The notes under the pieces: generated by a model
Told to the model about the DNA's origin: nothing
Database searches by the model: none
Seen by the model: the letters and a program-made list of their open reading frames with translations, nothing else
Part shown: positions 49,053 to 58,836 of the stretch, piece by piece
How positions within the stretch are numbered: the stretch's first letter is position 1
Layout of the letters: each line of letters begins with the position of its first letter
Assembly: GCA_024710355.1 (NCBI GenBank)
Contig: JANJUX010000040.1
Location: forward strand, 186,001 to 250,000
From: Candidatus Rifleibacteriota bacterium
GTDB lineage: Bacteria > Muiribacteriota > Ozemobacteria > Ozemobacterales > Ozemobacteraceae
Direction of reading: 5' to 3'
Length of the DNA stretch: 64,000 nt
Position numbers and translations under genes: made by a program

Positions 49053-51008
49053 TCAGTAAAGAGTGTAGATCTCAGTCCAGAACATATGATAGTCATAGTC
49101 ATTGTTGAGACCACGACCGGCAGAGATTTTGTTGACTGTGGTGGTTTTGCGCCGAGCATCGCCGAGCAGATCGAAGCTGGTGTAGCCAACTCTGATTCTG
49201 GTGTTATCAGTGAGCTGATAGCGGTATTCGAAGGTCACGACAGTGGCTTCGGGGTTAGCAATGCCGAGGCTGTTGTAAGAATCGTAAGCAGTGTTTGACT
49301 TGTCAGCGGGGATTGCAGCAGCGTCATTGATGCGTCCCTGACCGTTCAGGTGACGGGTCATGTCGTTGACGACCTTGTCTTTCATTTCGCCAAGGAAATC
49401 GCCGGCGAGTCTGAAATAATGCTTGGTGTTGTTCGGGCGGTATTCAGTCTGCAGTTTGAGGTCATACATGTTGACCAGACCGCTGTTGAAATAGTTGTTG
49501 CCGCGGGCGATATCTTCATACGGGGTTTCGGCTGCATCCATGTATCTCATATCGTTGTTGATAGAGATGGCGCCAACTGATTCGTCATCAGCGAAAGTAC
49601 CGGCGATTTTGGCAGCCCAGTGCTTTTTGCTGTCCCATTTAACTGCAGCATGGCCCATCCAGCCATTCATATCGGGGCTGATCCAGGCAGAACCTGAGGC
49701 AGCGATATCAGCGGCGGTGTTCAAGACATCAGCTTCATAATGGGTGAACGCAAAACCAAGGTCATAGCTCCAGTGACCGCAGTTGCCGATCGGGCCTTTT
49801 GAGCCAAATTCAACGTCCCAGCGCTTGTCGCTGGTCTGCTGGCCGGCAACGGTGTTGCCAAGGGCTACCGGGCCAGTCAGGAGAGCTGCTGCAGGAGCAA
49901 TAAAGAGGGGTGCTGTTCCAGTCGCGGGCGAAGCGTTGTTCGGCATGCGGTTGCGGGCGATCAGGTTCGGTTCATCCTGACCATAAAGGCCAAGATAGAA
50001 GTCATGTTTGCGGTAGGTGGTGTTCAGGTCGAGATTCCAGACGCCACGGAAATCTACGCCGGCGTCATCTTTGTAACTGCCCTGATGGCGGTCAAAAATG
50101 GTCTGCATGGTCATGTTGACGTCGCCGATCTTCTTGCTGTAGCGGATAATATCGATGTAGTTGTTGAGCAGCAGGGCATGGTTGTGGGCATAGAGGTTGC
50201 GGCCAAAGACGAAGTCGCCGCCGAAGCGGAACATGTCTTTAACTTCGAGGTATGCCTGATAAACAGTGTTGTCACTGGTTTTGTTGCCGCCGATGGTGCC
50301 GAGGCCAAAAGCGCTGTTAAGACCTGACTGGGCATTGCCTGTGCCAATATTGGTGGTGTTGTAATCGAGCATTGCCCAGTAAACGAAAGCAGAGATGTTT
50401 TCGTCGATGTTGGCGTTGAAGGTGAGGCCGATCATGCTTTCGGTCAGGCTGTTGTCGCTGTTGCCGGCTCTGTTGGTGCCGTTCAGAGCATTAGCTGCCC
50501 AGTCGTGCTTGTGAGTGATGTTGGTGTGGCGAACCAGCATATCACCGCCAAGTTTGACTTTTTCCATACCGCCTTTGGCGATGTAGTCCTTGATGCCTTC
50601 GACATCTTTTTTCAGGAAAGATACATCTTCTTTGACAACCTGCATGTCGTCTTCGAGAGAGGTAACTTTTACGCCGAGAAGAGCGAGTTCATCAGCAAAT
50701 TCTACGGTCAGTTTTTCAAGGGTCTGCAGGTCAGCCTTGGTGACCAGATTGGTGCCGACGCCAGATTCGAACATCTGTTCGACATAGGCGAGCATCTTGG
50801 CGGTGACCATGGCGAGATCGAATCTGGTCAGGCCTTTGTTGCCTTTGAATTTGCCATCAGGGAAGCCCTGAACAATGCCTTTGTCAGACAGTTTGTCGAT
50901 GGCGTCGAACGCCCAGTGTGAAGCGGGCACGTCTGAGAACGGTGCTGCCATGGCTGCTGCTGAAGAGAACAGCAGAACGGCCAGAACGAATAGAGTGAAG
51001 CGTTTCAT
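49053..51008 (-). CDS. SLH-domain outer-membrane porin, paralogue 2
   Basis: 651 residues with GGAGGAAAA before the ATG at 51008. Signal peptide (LFVLAVLLFSSAAAMA), one SLH domain (FSDVPASHWAFDAIDKLSDK, GNKGLTRFDLAMVTAKML), coiled coil (LEDDMQVVKEDVSFLKKDVE) and a large barrel. It matches paralogue 1 along its length (shared LVRHTN/LVRHSN, GSKGPIG/GSKGQIG, MRYMDAAETPYEDIARGN/MRYVDFAETPWEDISRGN). It ends in TLY rather than Phe. A strong promoter with a leader of about 170 nt and biased codon use suggest very high expression, likely a major envelope protein. Confidence 0.95.
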   Translation of the reverse strand: MKRFTLFVLAVLLFSSAAAMAAPFSDVPASHWAFDAIDKLSDKGIVQGFPDGKFKGNKGLTRFDLAMVTAKMLAYVEQMFESGVGTNLVTKADLQTLEKLTVEFADELALLGVKVTSLEDDMQVVKEDVSFLKKDVEGIKDYIAKGGMEKVKLGGDMLVRHTNITHKHDWAANALNGTNRAGNSDNSLTESMIGLTFNANIDENISAFVYWAMLDYNTTNIGTGNAQSGLNSAFGLGTIGGNKTSDNTVYQAYLEVKDMFRFGGDFVFGRNLYAHNHALLLNNYIDIIRYSKKIGDVNMTMQTIFDRHQGSYKDDAGVDFRGVWNLDLNTTYRKHDFYLGLYGQDEPNLIARNRMPNNASPATGTAPLFIAPAAALLTGPVALGNTVAGQQTSDKRWDVEFGSKGPIGNCGHWSYDLGFAFTHYEADVLNTAADIAASGSAWISPDMNGWMGHAAVKWDSKKHWAAKIAGTFADDESVGAISINNDMRYMDAAETPYEDIARGNNYFNSGLVNMYDLKLQTEYRPNNTKHYFRLAGDFLGEMKDKVVNDMTRHLNGQGRINDAAAIPADKSNTAYDSYNSLGIANPEATVVTFEYRYQLTDNTRIRVGYTSFDLLGDARRKTTTVNKISAGRGLNNDYDYHMFWTEIYTLY

Positions 51009-51179
51009 TTTTCCTCCAGAAACCCGTTAAACTTGAATATCGGTTTCTGAACCTCGTCGCCTGGGCCCGTAGACTGAAACGTCGTGAGAAGTTTCCATGT
51101 TTCCTTCTGCTACGCTGCAACCTCAGGAACCGCATTCTGACTCTGAACAGAAAACCTGCGGGCAGAATCCCACATAGGA
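51009..51179 (-). promoter_or_regulatory. Structured 5' leader of SLH porin 2
   Basis: The predicted transcript leader is about 170 nt. In transcript order it contains a stem CCGCA...TGCGG with inner TTCTG/CAGAA; a domain closed by CGTAG/CTACG holding AGAAG/CTTCT with loop GAAACATGGAAA; and a final hairpin CAGAAACC/GGTTTCTG (51049-51042 with 51024-51017) that runs directly into the GGAGG. No known riboswitch is recognised. The last hairpin could hide or expose the ribosome binding site. Confidence 0.5.
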
Positions 51180-51184
51180 GGAAT

Positions 51185-51213
51185 AATCTATTGTGGACAA
51201 CAGCAGTTGTCAA
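51185..51213 (-). promoter_or_regulatory. Strong promoter of SLH porin 2
   Basis: On the minus strand TTGACA (51213-51208), 17-base spacer, TAGATT (51190-51185). The transcript start is expected near 51178. Confidence 0.75.
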
Positions 51214-51422
51214 GGTCAAATTTTTGGTGTCGGGGTTAACAGAGGGATGCATCCGTTGTCGAAATCAAAAAAGCAAACAACGGCTCTGTATCTCTTCCTG
51301 CAGGTATCTTAGCAATATATTTCATTATTGGATCCAAATTGATTTTTTTGTTGCAAAATTCAACCTTATTGAGACAGAATGTTAACGTTCATCGATCGAG
51401 GAAATTGAAGCAGGTAAAACGA

Positions 51423-52655
51423 ATGCAGCACCCCTTTCAACTCAGGGATCACGGTGGCAACGTCATAGAGATGATTGTTATCGAAGAGATCCGTTCTGAC
51501 CACAAGGTCGCCGAAGCCTTGCGGATTCTTGTTAAAAAGTTTGATTACGTTATTCTCTCGCTTTCAGAATCGGCGTCGCTGCATCCGTCGTTTTCTCAGA
51601 CGATGGCCGATCTTGCCGCAACCGGCAAATTGCTCGTGGTAGCCCGTGAAGACAATCAGGTTGCCATCGAAATGCACGAAGTAAAACGCTTTAAAGAAGT
51701 GCATGAGGCTGAGCACCGTGTCGAAGGTGAGCGCCACGTCCAGAGAATTCTTGAGCAGCTCAAGAAAATGTCGCCGCTGCAATCGTCTGCCCACAAGCTG
51801 ATGCAGATGCTGCGCAACCCCGATGTAAAATTCGAAGAGATCGAAGAAGTTACCCGCAATGATCCAAAACTGACGATGCGCATGCTGAAAATTTCGAACA
51901 GCGCCTTTTTTATGCGCCGTATGCCCTTTGACAGCCTCAAGTCAGTGGTGGCATTTCTCGGAATTGAAGGCATCAGGCAGATCATCCTGCAGGAAACCTT
52001 CGAAGGCTTTGCCAAATTTTTTGCCAACCAGCGCGACAAACTGGCCCACATGCGCCGTTGCTCGCATCTGACCGCGTATATCGGCAAACTGCTGGGCGGT
52101 GACCAGGTTCTGGTTGGCAAAATGCTGTCGGCAGGCCTGCTGCATGATCTCGGCGCTCTGATGCTCTGCTACTATGACAGCGACGAATATGCCCGTGTCA
52201 ACCGCATGGTGCGCAACGACAAAAAAACTATCACTGAGGCCGAAATCGAGGTGTTTGGTATCGATCATCAGGAACTCGGCCAGATTCTTGTACCCAAAAT
52301 GGGGATGCCGGAATTTCTTGGCCCGATCATGGCAAAGCACCATAACCGTTCTATCCCGTCGGGTGATCTGGTTCTACCGGCTCTCATGGTTGCGAATGGC
52401 TACCTGAATCAGCACATCGAGAAATTGCCGTCTTTTACACCATATGAGCAGTTTTTACCGGCCCTTGCCGAAGAAAGGCGCAACAAAAAGACCAGTGCGG
52501 CTATCGGCAAAAAGTCCGGCGATTCGAAAATGGCTGACATAACCGCCACAAAAGAAGAAGAGGGCGACGTTTTTGCCGTTCCCCATGTTTTTGAAGTTCT
52601 CAAGAAGGAACTCGATAAATATATTCTCAGCGGTTCAGAGGCACACGGCAACTGA
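51423..52655 (+). CDS. HDOD-domain signalling protein, paralogue 2
   Basis: 410 residues from ATG 51423, chosen over a frame opening at 51339 because AGG lies upstream and the paralogue aligns here (HPFQLRDHGG). The N-terminal domain (1-100) is shared with paralogue 1 (KFDYVILSLSESASLH against KFSYVIIRLSEKASMH). HDOD core: MRMLKISNSAFFMRRMPFDS, FLGIEGIRQIILQETFEGF, AGLLHDLGALMLCYYDSDEY. A Lys/Ser-rich linker precedes the conserved tail (VLKKELDKYILSG). Divergent from SLH porin 2. Like paralogue 1 it is presumably a signal-transduction scaffold rather than an enzyme. Confidence 0.92.
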   Translation: MQHPFQLRDHGGNVIEMIVIEEIRSDHKVAEALRILVKKFDYVILSLSESASLHPSFSQTMADLAATGKLLVVAREDNQVAIEMHEVKRFKEVHEAEHRVEGERHVQRILEQLKKMSPLQSSAHKLMQMLRNPDVKFEEIEEVTRNDPKLTMRMLKISNSAFFMRRMPFDSLKSVVAFLGIEGIRQIILQETFEGFAKFFANQRDKLAHMRRCSHLTAYIGKLLGGDQVLVGKMLSAGLLHDLGALMLCYYDSDEYARVNRMVRNDKKTITEAEIEVFGIDHQELGQILVPKMGMPEFLGPIMAKHHNRSIPSGDLVLPALMVANGYLNQHIEKLPSFTPYEQFLPALAEERRNKKTSAAIGKKSGDSKMADITATKEEEGDVFAVPHVFEVLKKELDKYILSGSEAHGN

Positions 52656-52790
52656 TTGAAGCCGATGGCAATTGTGCCACGGTCTGCCTGTGCCTTTTGC
52701 TTTACCCGGGTCGATTGTCACGCAGAAATTGCATAGTTCTCCGTCATTCTTGAACTCAAATGTGACAAAGCCCTGGGTTTTAAGCTGCGG

Positions 52791-55553
52791 TTAAGCCTTC
52801 TTGCGAAAAATTACCACCGTCAGCGGCTCCAGACTGATTTTTTTACCTTCAATTCTGCAGCCGGCCGGTTTTTTTATCGGTTCGATACCTGCCCGCTCCC
52901 GATCTACGATAACCTCGCCCTCTGACAGATTCAGGCTGGTTGTAAAATCTCTCGCCTGATTGTCGGCGTTCACGAATATCCAGTAGCTTTCGCCGCTTGT
53001 TGCTCTGCTGCTCCAGGCGATAGCGAGGTCTTCATCCTTTATCTCAGGAACGGCAAGCAGACTGACATTCTCGTCAACCAGCTTTTTGCTGCCGAGCCTG
53101 AAAGCATCCGACGAGCGTCTCAGTGCAATCAGGCCGCGTGTATACTCAGCCGTTCTGGCGTTCACAGGGTATTTTTGAGCATCTGTCGCTTTGCTCCAGT
53201 CGAACATGTTTATTGCATCTGAAGAATCGTATGAATCGTGAATGAAATACGGGTGCTTGAACGGTTTTTTATCGGCATCTACGAGATAATGAAACTTCTG
53301 CTCAGGAGTGCTGTCAGCCAGCCACTGCTTGCTGCGTCCGAATTCCTGACCGGCATGCATAAAAGCGGTGCCCTGTGCGGTCAACAGCATGGCATTGCCG
53401 ATTCTGATGCGTCGATGTATTTCTTCATTATTGCCAGGCATTTCAGGATCTTTTTTTATCGACTGCGCAATAACGTCGTAGAGCGGCATATTATCGTGAG
53501 CTTCGATATACTGAATCATGTCACCTGGTGCGTCAGCCGGGGTATTACCTGGCTGAGCCTTGAGATTGGCAAAGATTTTTGCAATGCTGCGGGGACCGCC
53601 GGTCAGAAACATCGGTTCGCCTTCACAGCCAAAGCCAGACTTGAGTTCGTTTCTGAATTCATCACTGAAAACGCCGACATTGTCAGTTTTGTCCATCCAG
53701 TCCTGATCAGCGCCTTTGCCCGCCAGAGCCGGATCTTCAAGGTGTCCTTTGAAGGTGCGCCAGCCCTCGCCCAGAAACAGTGCCTGCGGGTTGATGGCGG
53801 CTGCGGCATCATACGCCGCCTGAATCGCTTCGTGGGTTGCATCGCCCATCATGTCGAAGCGCATCCCATCGATTTTAAACTCATTGAACCAGTAGGTAAC
53901 CGAGTCGATAAGCAGGCGTGCCGCCATTCTTCTATTGGTAGCGAGGTTGTTGCCGAAATCGCCGAGAAAGCTGCCATTCTGGTCGCTGAAAAAGTAATAG
54001 TCGGGCACAATGTCATTGAGAAAGCTGGCTTTGGCCATGTGCGTGTAAACAACATCGAGAATCACGCCCATGCCGGCGGCATGAATGGCGGCGATCAGCT
54101 CTTTAAACTCGGCGATACGCGCCGTCGGGTCTTCTGGCTTCTCTGAGTAGGCCCCGTCCGGCGAAAAATAATTCTGCGGGTCGTAGCCCCAGTTATAGTT
54201 GTTGTGCCTGGCTTTGTATTCGAGCTCGCGTTCTTCCATGCGGGTTTCGTCGCCGAAATACCAGGCCATGACCGGCAGCAGCTGAATGTGCGTGACTCCA
54301 AGCGACCTGATATATGGCAGTTTGTCGATAAAAGCCCTGAAGCTGCCCCAGCGGTGCTTCAGATCTTTTTCTATTGCCGGGTCAGCTGTAAAATCGCGAA
54401 TGTGCACTTCGTATATCACGGCATCTTCGCGTTTCTGATAGCCGGCAATCTTCGGATGACCCAGCTTTGGCCCATATTTTTCCGGGGAAACAATCGCCGC
54501 CTTGCCGACGAAATCACCGCTGCTGCCTGCCGACTGACCTGCTGCGTCAATGGTCACCGCAGCCATTGAGCGGGCATAAGGGTCAAGAATCCTTTTGGGA
54601 GCGCAGCCGGGATTGGTGACTTCGAACTGATAAAATGTGCCTTCGAGAGCGGAGTTTTCCGGCAGCTCCGAGGCCTTGAGGCCGATCTGCCAGATGCCAT
54701 TCTGACCGCGCTCAAGTTCTTTCACCAGTATTTCTTTCGTCTGGTCTTTGGCATCGTAAAAAAAGACTCTGACTGAGTTTGCCAGTGGTGCCCAGAGTTT
54801 TATGACTGCCGCGTCATCGACAAGCCTGCAGCCAAGATCTTTTTCATCACAGGCATAAACGCTGTCTATCAGGCGCCAGTCAACTTTGGTGGTAAGCTTC
54901 TGGCCATCGAACTCTATACTCAACGGGGCGTTTTCTGCTGCAAAACCGGCACTGACGAGCAGCGAATCTGAAGCCGCTGCCGAAATCGAATCTATGTTGA
55001 CATCTGCTCCATGACGATCTTTTAGCTTTAATGATGTTGGCAGCAGATTTATGTCAAGGCCGGCAACGGTGTTGAACTGTATGGCGATTTTGCCGGCGTC
55101 ACGAACTGCGGCAAATTTTATTACAGGTTTTAACTTGAGTTCGGGTGAATTGTAGATGTTGTCATCGCCCTCCTTGATCCATATTTCGCTGTTGCTGCCA
55201 GTTTTCATGGTTTTGTTGCCTGCCTCTTTCTCGCCGGTTACACGGTTGATCACGATAAATCCGATCTGGGCGGCATTTTCGAGAAGATCGATGTCGGCAA
55301 AAGCACCGAACGCATCCTTTCCGGTAAATGGCGCTGCGCCGGCCGGCCAGTCTGAAGATGGTTTCTGCACTTCATCCCAGAGCCAGAGACCGAAATCTTT
55401 GTAATTGCCATCGGCGCGCTGATAATGAATGCGTGTCTGCCCGGGAAGGGGTGGCTGGTTATCGCTTTCGGCGGCGGTTGTAATTGTTGTCGACAGCCAG
55501 AGGACGACCGCTGCAGTCGCCAGTTTTTTGATCAGTCTGAAAAACAGTTTCAT
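52791..55553 (-). CDS. pulA: Secreted type I pullulanase (GH13)
   Basis: 920 residues, signal peptide (LATAAVVLWLSTTITTAAES). An N-terminal PUD/CBM41 domain (IHYQRADGNYKDFGLWLWDE), a CBM48-like domain and a GH13 barrel. The type I pullulanase motif YNWGYDPQNYF is near residue 450. Catalytic residues: nucleophile Asp in GMRFDMMGD (about 566), acid Glu in LFLGEGWRT (about 595), Asp in YIEAHDNMPLYD (about 687). It cleaves alpha-1,6 branches of pullulan, starch or glycogen outside the cytoplasm. The start has AGAGGTAG upstream. It stands alone and points to alpha-glucan use. Confidence 0.96.
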   Translation of the reverse strand: MKLFFRLIKKLATAAVVLWLSTTITTAAESDNQPPLPGQTRIHYQRADGNYKDFGLWLWDEVQKPSSDWPAGAAPFTGKDAFGAFADIDLLENAAQIGFIVINRVTGEKEAGNKTMKTGSNSEIWIKEGDDNIYNSPELKLKPVIKFAAVRDAGKIAIQFNTVAGLDINLLPTSLKLKDRHGADVNIDSISAAASDSLLVSAGFAAENAPLSIEFDGQKLTTKVDWRLIDSVYACDEKDLGCRLVDDAAVIKLWAPLANSVRVFFYDAKDQTKEILVKELERGQNGIWQIGLKASELPENSALEGTFYQFEVTNPGCAPKRILDPYARSMAAVTIDAAGQSAGSSGDFVGKAAIVSPEKYGPKLGHPKIAGYQKREDAVIYEVHIRDFTADPAIEKDLKHRWGSFRAFIDKLPYIRSLGVTHIQLLPVMAWYFGDETRMEERELEYKARHNNYNWGYDPQNYFSPDGAYSEKPEDPTARIAEFKELIAAIHAAGMGVILDVVYTHMAKASFLNDIVPDYYFFSDQNGSFLGDFGNNLATNRRMAARLLIDSVTYWFNEFKIDGMRFDMMGDATHEAIQAAYDAAAAINPQALFLGEGWRTFKGHLEDPALAGKGADQDWMDKTDNVGVFSDEFRNELKSGFGCEGEPMFLTGGPRSIAKIFANLKAQPGNTPADAPGDMIQYIEAHDNMPLYDVIAQSIKKDPEMPGNNEEIHRRIRIGNAMLLTAQGTAFMHAGQEFGRSKQWLADSTPEQKFHYLVDADKKPFKHPYFIHDSYDSSDAINMFDWSKATDAQKYPVNARTAEYTRGLIALRRSSDAFRLGSKKLVDENVSLLAVPEIKDEDLAIAWSSRATSGESYWIFVNADNQARDFTTSLNLSEGEVIVDRERAGIEPIKKPAGCRIEGKKISLEPLTVVIFRKKA

Positions 55554-55632
55554 GACTACCTCTACCCATATTCATCAGATTTGCCTGTTATGATAACCCC
55601 TTTTTGCAGTCGATGCGCAAAAATTCGTTTAA

Positions 55633-55661
55633 TTGCCAAGCCCGGCTATTTGTGTTATTAA
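55633..55661 (+). promoter_or_regulatory. Candidate promoter of the YihY gene
   Basis: TTGCCA (55633-55638), 17-base spacer, TATTAA (55656-55661). Leader about 22 nt without a ribosome binding site. Confidence 0.5.
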
Positions 55662-55689
55662 TGCTGAAACTGATGCAGATAGTGTATTT

Positions 55690-56586
55690 ATGCGGACAAT
55701 ACTGAATTTTTTTATGCACGTCTTCGACCGGGTATGTGATACCCGGGTAACTGAAGCCGCTGCTGCTATCGCCTATTATGCGATTCTTTCGTTCTTTCCC
55801 CTCATTCTTTTTCTGATCGCTTTCAATTCATCATTTCTTCAGAGCGCCGAAGTTCAGGGGCAGATTCTGAAGTTCGTCGATGAATACCTGCCCGGTTCAG
55901 AAACTATCGTTGTCGGCAATATCCAGCACCTTATCAATGCCAGCGGCGCCGTCGGGCTTGCCGGTACTGCCGTACTGCTGTGGTCGGCGACGCTCGTTTT
56001 CGCCGGCTTTGCCCAGAATATCAACATGGCCTGGACAAGCGCCGAAAGCCGGCACTTTCTTATCGACCGCCTCATCGGTCTGATGATGATCGGCATCATG
56101 GTTATTTTCCTGATTCTGACGCTGATAATGAACACTCTTGTCGATGTTCTGCCCAGGCTTTTTCCCGATTACCTCGGGCCGGTATTTGCAGATATGACGC
56201 GGTTGCACCATTTTATGATCGATTATCTGCCCATGACCACAATGTTTGGCCTGCTGCTGCTGCTTTACAAATATGTGCCATCAGTCGTGGTGCGCTGGCG
56301 GGAATCTTTTATCGGCACCGTTTTTGCTTTCCTGGCCCTGCAGTTCACCCGGCGCGGTTTCGTCTGGTATCTTGCCTTCGGCACCGACAGCTACAGCCTC
56401 ATTTATGGCTCACTCGGAGCGGTCGTCGCTTTTATGCTCTGGATATACCTCTCATCGTGCATTATCCTGATCGGGGGGCATGTCAGCGCCAGTTTCGCCC
56501 TGTTTTTTCGCCCGGCACCATTGCCGGTCGGCAGCGATGAGACCGGCAGAATCGACAATCTGCCCGAGAGACCTGATTTTTCCTGA
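55690..56586 (+). CDS. YihY/BrkB-family membrane protein
   Basis: 298 residues from ATG 55690 (an upstream ATG at 55633 lies inside the promoter). Six membrane segments with the family pattern: EAAAAIAYYAILSFFPLILF, GLAGTAVLLWSATLVFAGFA, YGSLGAVVAFMLWIYLSSCI. Members were once called ribonuclease BN, now considered transporters or channels of unknown cargo. Neighbours do not add information. The C-terminus is a short polar tail. Confidence 0.94.
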   Translation: MRTILNFFMHVFDRVCDTRVTEAAAAIAYYAILSFFPLILFLIAFNSSFLQSAEVQGQILKFVDEYLPGSETIVVGNIQHLINASGAVGLAGTAVLLWSATLVFAGFAQNINMAWTSAESRHFLIDRLIGLMMIGIMVIFLILTLIMNTLVDVLPRLFPDYLGPVFADMTRLHHFMIDYLPMTTMFGLLLLLYKYVPSVVVRWRESFIGTVFAFLALQFTRRGFVWYLAFGTDSYSLIYGSLGAVVAFMLWIYLSSCIILIGGHVSASFALFFRPAPLPVGSDETGRIDNLPERPDFS

Positions 56587-56611
56587 CTGCCACCCGAACC
56601 GGTCGTTGCGA

Positions 56612-58264
56612 TTACCACTTTTCTGCCGGTTTTTTCTCGCTTTTCATGCTCAGTGAAATGCGCTTGCGGGGAATATCGACTTCAAGCACCCTGACCATGA
56701 CCTTCTGCTGCACTTTTACCACTTCTGCCGGGTCTTTGATAAACTTGTCAGAGAGCTGACTCACGTGCACAAGGCCGTCCTGATGCACGCCGATGTCGAC
56801 AAAAGCGCCAAAAGCGGTTACGTTGGTCACGATTCCGGGCAGTTTCATGCCGACGGCGAGGTCTTTGATCTCGTTGACCCCTTCGGTGAACGAGAAAGCT
56901 TCGAACTTTTCGCGCGGGTCAAGGCCGGGGCGGGCCAGTTCTTTCATGATGTCGTTGAGTGTCGGCAGCCCGACTTCTTCTGTAACATAATTCTGCAGTT
57001 TTATCTGCCTGCGCAGCTGGGCATCTTTCAACAGTTCTTCGATGCTGCAGCCAAGTTCCTGGGCCATTCTTTCGACAATTTTATAGCTTTCCGGGTGAAC
57101 GGCACTGCGATCAAGAGGGTTGTCGCTGTTGCGAACTCTTAAAAAGCCCGCGGCCTGTTCAAAAGCTTTGGGGCCGAGTCTCGGCACTTTCATCAGCTGC
57201 CGTCTATTCTTGAACGGGCCATTCTCTTCGCGCCAGGTGATGATATTCTTTGCCAGCTGCGGCCCGAGACCTGCCACGTAACTCAAAATCTGCGGGCTGG
57301 CAGTGTTAACCTCGACTCCGACCCCGTTGACACAACTCATGACCACATCATCGAGGCCTTTTTTCAGTCTGCTCTGATCGACATCGTGCTGATACTGCCC
57401 GACTCCGATCGACTTGGGGTCGATTTTTACCAGTTCGGCAAGCGGGTCCATCAGTCTTCTGCCGATCGAGACCGCGCCCCTGACCGTTACATCATGATCA
57501 GGAAACTCGCTGCGGGCCACCTCAGAGGCGCTGTATATCGAAGCGCCGCTTTCGTTTACCATTACCACGGTGATACTTGCCGGCAGTTTGAGACTTTTTA
57601 TGAAAGCCTCGGTTTCGCGACTGGCGGTACCGTTGCCGATGGCCACCGCTTCGATTTTGTGCCGGCCGATGAGCTGTTTTATCAGAATGCCAGATGCTTC
57701 TCGCGCCTGCTCAGACTGAGAAATGAAGATGACGCTGTGTTCTAGCAGCTTGCCCTGCGGGTCAAGGCAGACGACCTTGCAGCCGGTTCTGAAGCCGGGG
57801 TCAATGGCAATGACCGATTTCTGGCCAAGAGGGGGAGCCATAAGCAGCTCGCGCAGGTTGGCGGCAAAAACTCTGATCGCTTCTTCTTCGGCCTTTTCAC
57901 GCAGCATTTTACGAAATTCATTTTCGATGGAAGAGGCCAGCAGACGTTTGTATGCGTCTTCTGCCGCTTCGCGCACCTGTTCCCAGGCCGGGCAGAATTC
58001 TTTGCGAAAATGGCGTGAAACCATTTTTGCAGCCTTGTCGTGATCCGGCTGAATGCTGACCTTGAGAAATTCTTCATTCTCGCCGCGCATAATCGCCAGC
58101 AGTCGATGCCCGGCCGCCTTGGCGGCCGGTTCCTGCCAGTCGAAGTAATCACGAAACTTTGCGCCCTCCGTTTCCTTGTCTTTGACGACCTTCGAAACCA
58201 GCACGGCTTCAAGCGCAAAGAGCTCGCGCAATGCGGCCCTGATATCGGCGTTTTCGCTGATCAT
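56612..58264 (-). pseudogene. tex: Tex RNA-binding protein, C-terminal part after an in-frame stop
   Basis: 550 codons from an ATG directly following a TAA. It contains the rest of the Tex N-terminal domain, YqgF-like RNase-H fold (VIAIDPGFRTGCKVVCLDPQ), helix-hairpin-helix modules (VNTASPQILSYVAGLGPQLA, LMKVPRLGPKAFEQAAGFLR) and a C-terminal S1 domain (GIVTNVTAFGAFVDIGVHQD). The two parts are in the same frame and together make about 718 codons, a normal Tex length. If reinitiation at TAAATG is efficient, a two-chain Tex could still form; otherwise the gene is broken. Confidence 0.9.
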
Positions 58265-58768
58265 TTAGGCGATGATGTCGCGAGCCCCCTGTAGTGCCTC
58301 TTCGATCGAGGCAACGCCTTTGTCGGGGCTGACGTAGACAGCGGCTTCCCGATCGGGCACAAAGGTGGGCTGCTGTTCGAGCAGCGCCAGAGCGAGGGGT
58401 TCGAGGCCCTTTTCCCTGGCGATGGTCGCTCGTGTTCTCTTTTTGGGGCGAAATGGCAGGTAGAGGTCTTCAAGCTCGGCAAGGGTCGTGGTCGCGGCAA
58501 TTTTGCCGTTCAGTTCATCGCTGAGCAGGTTGCGCTCAGCAAGCGATTTGACGATAGCCTCGCGGCGCTTGTCGTATTCGGCAAACTGTTCGAGCCGGTC
58601 GCGAATAGTGGTGATGGCGACTTCGTCGAGCGAGCCGGTTCTTTCTTTGCGATAGCGGGCGATGAACGGCACCGTGCCGCCTTCTTCGAGCAGTTGAGCC
58701 GTTGACATGACCTGGAGTGGGTTTATTTTAAGCTCTTCGGCGATTCTTGAAAAATAGGTGTCGTTCAT
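58265..58768 (-). pseudogene. tex: Tex, N-terminal part, ended by a TAA
   Basis: 167 residues with GAGG before the ATG. GGTVPFIARYRKERTGSLDE and LEDLYLPFRPKKRTRATIAR are the conserved Tex N-terminal motifs. Translation ends at TAA (58267-58265) after QGARDIIA; relatives continue with Glu or Lys, and GAA to TAA is one base change. The next codon is ATG, then ISENADIRAALRELF, the expected continuation. Tex is a nucleic-acid-binding protein involved in transcription and toxin expression. Confidence 0.9.
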
Positions 58769-58796
58769 TTTCAGACCTCACAGATTGTTTGTCTGA

Positions 58797-58825
58797 TTTA
58801 TATTACCCTGCAGCCTGACAGTCAA
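58797..58825 (-). promoter_or_regulatory. tex promoter
   Basis: On the minus strand TTGACT (58825-58820), 17-base spacer, TATAAA (58802-58797). GTGAGG lies before the ATG at 58768. Confidence 0.7.
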
Positions 58826-58836
58826 GACAGAAAGTT

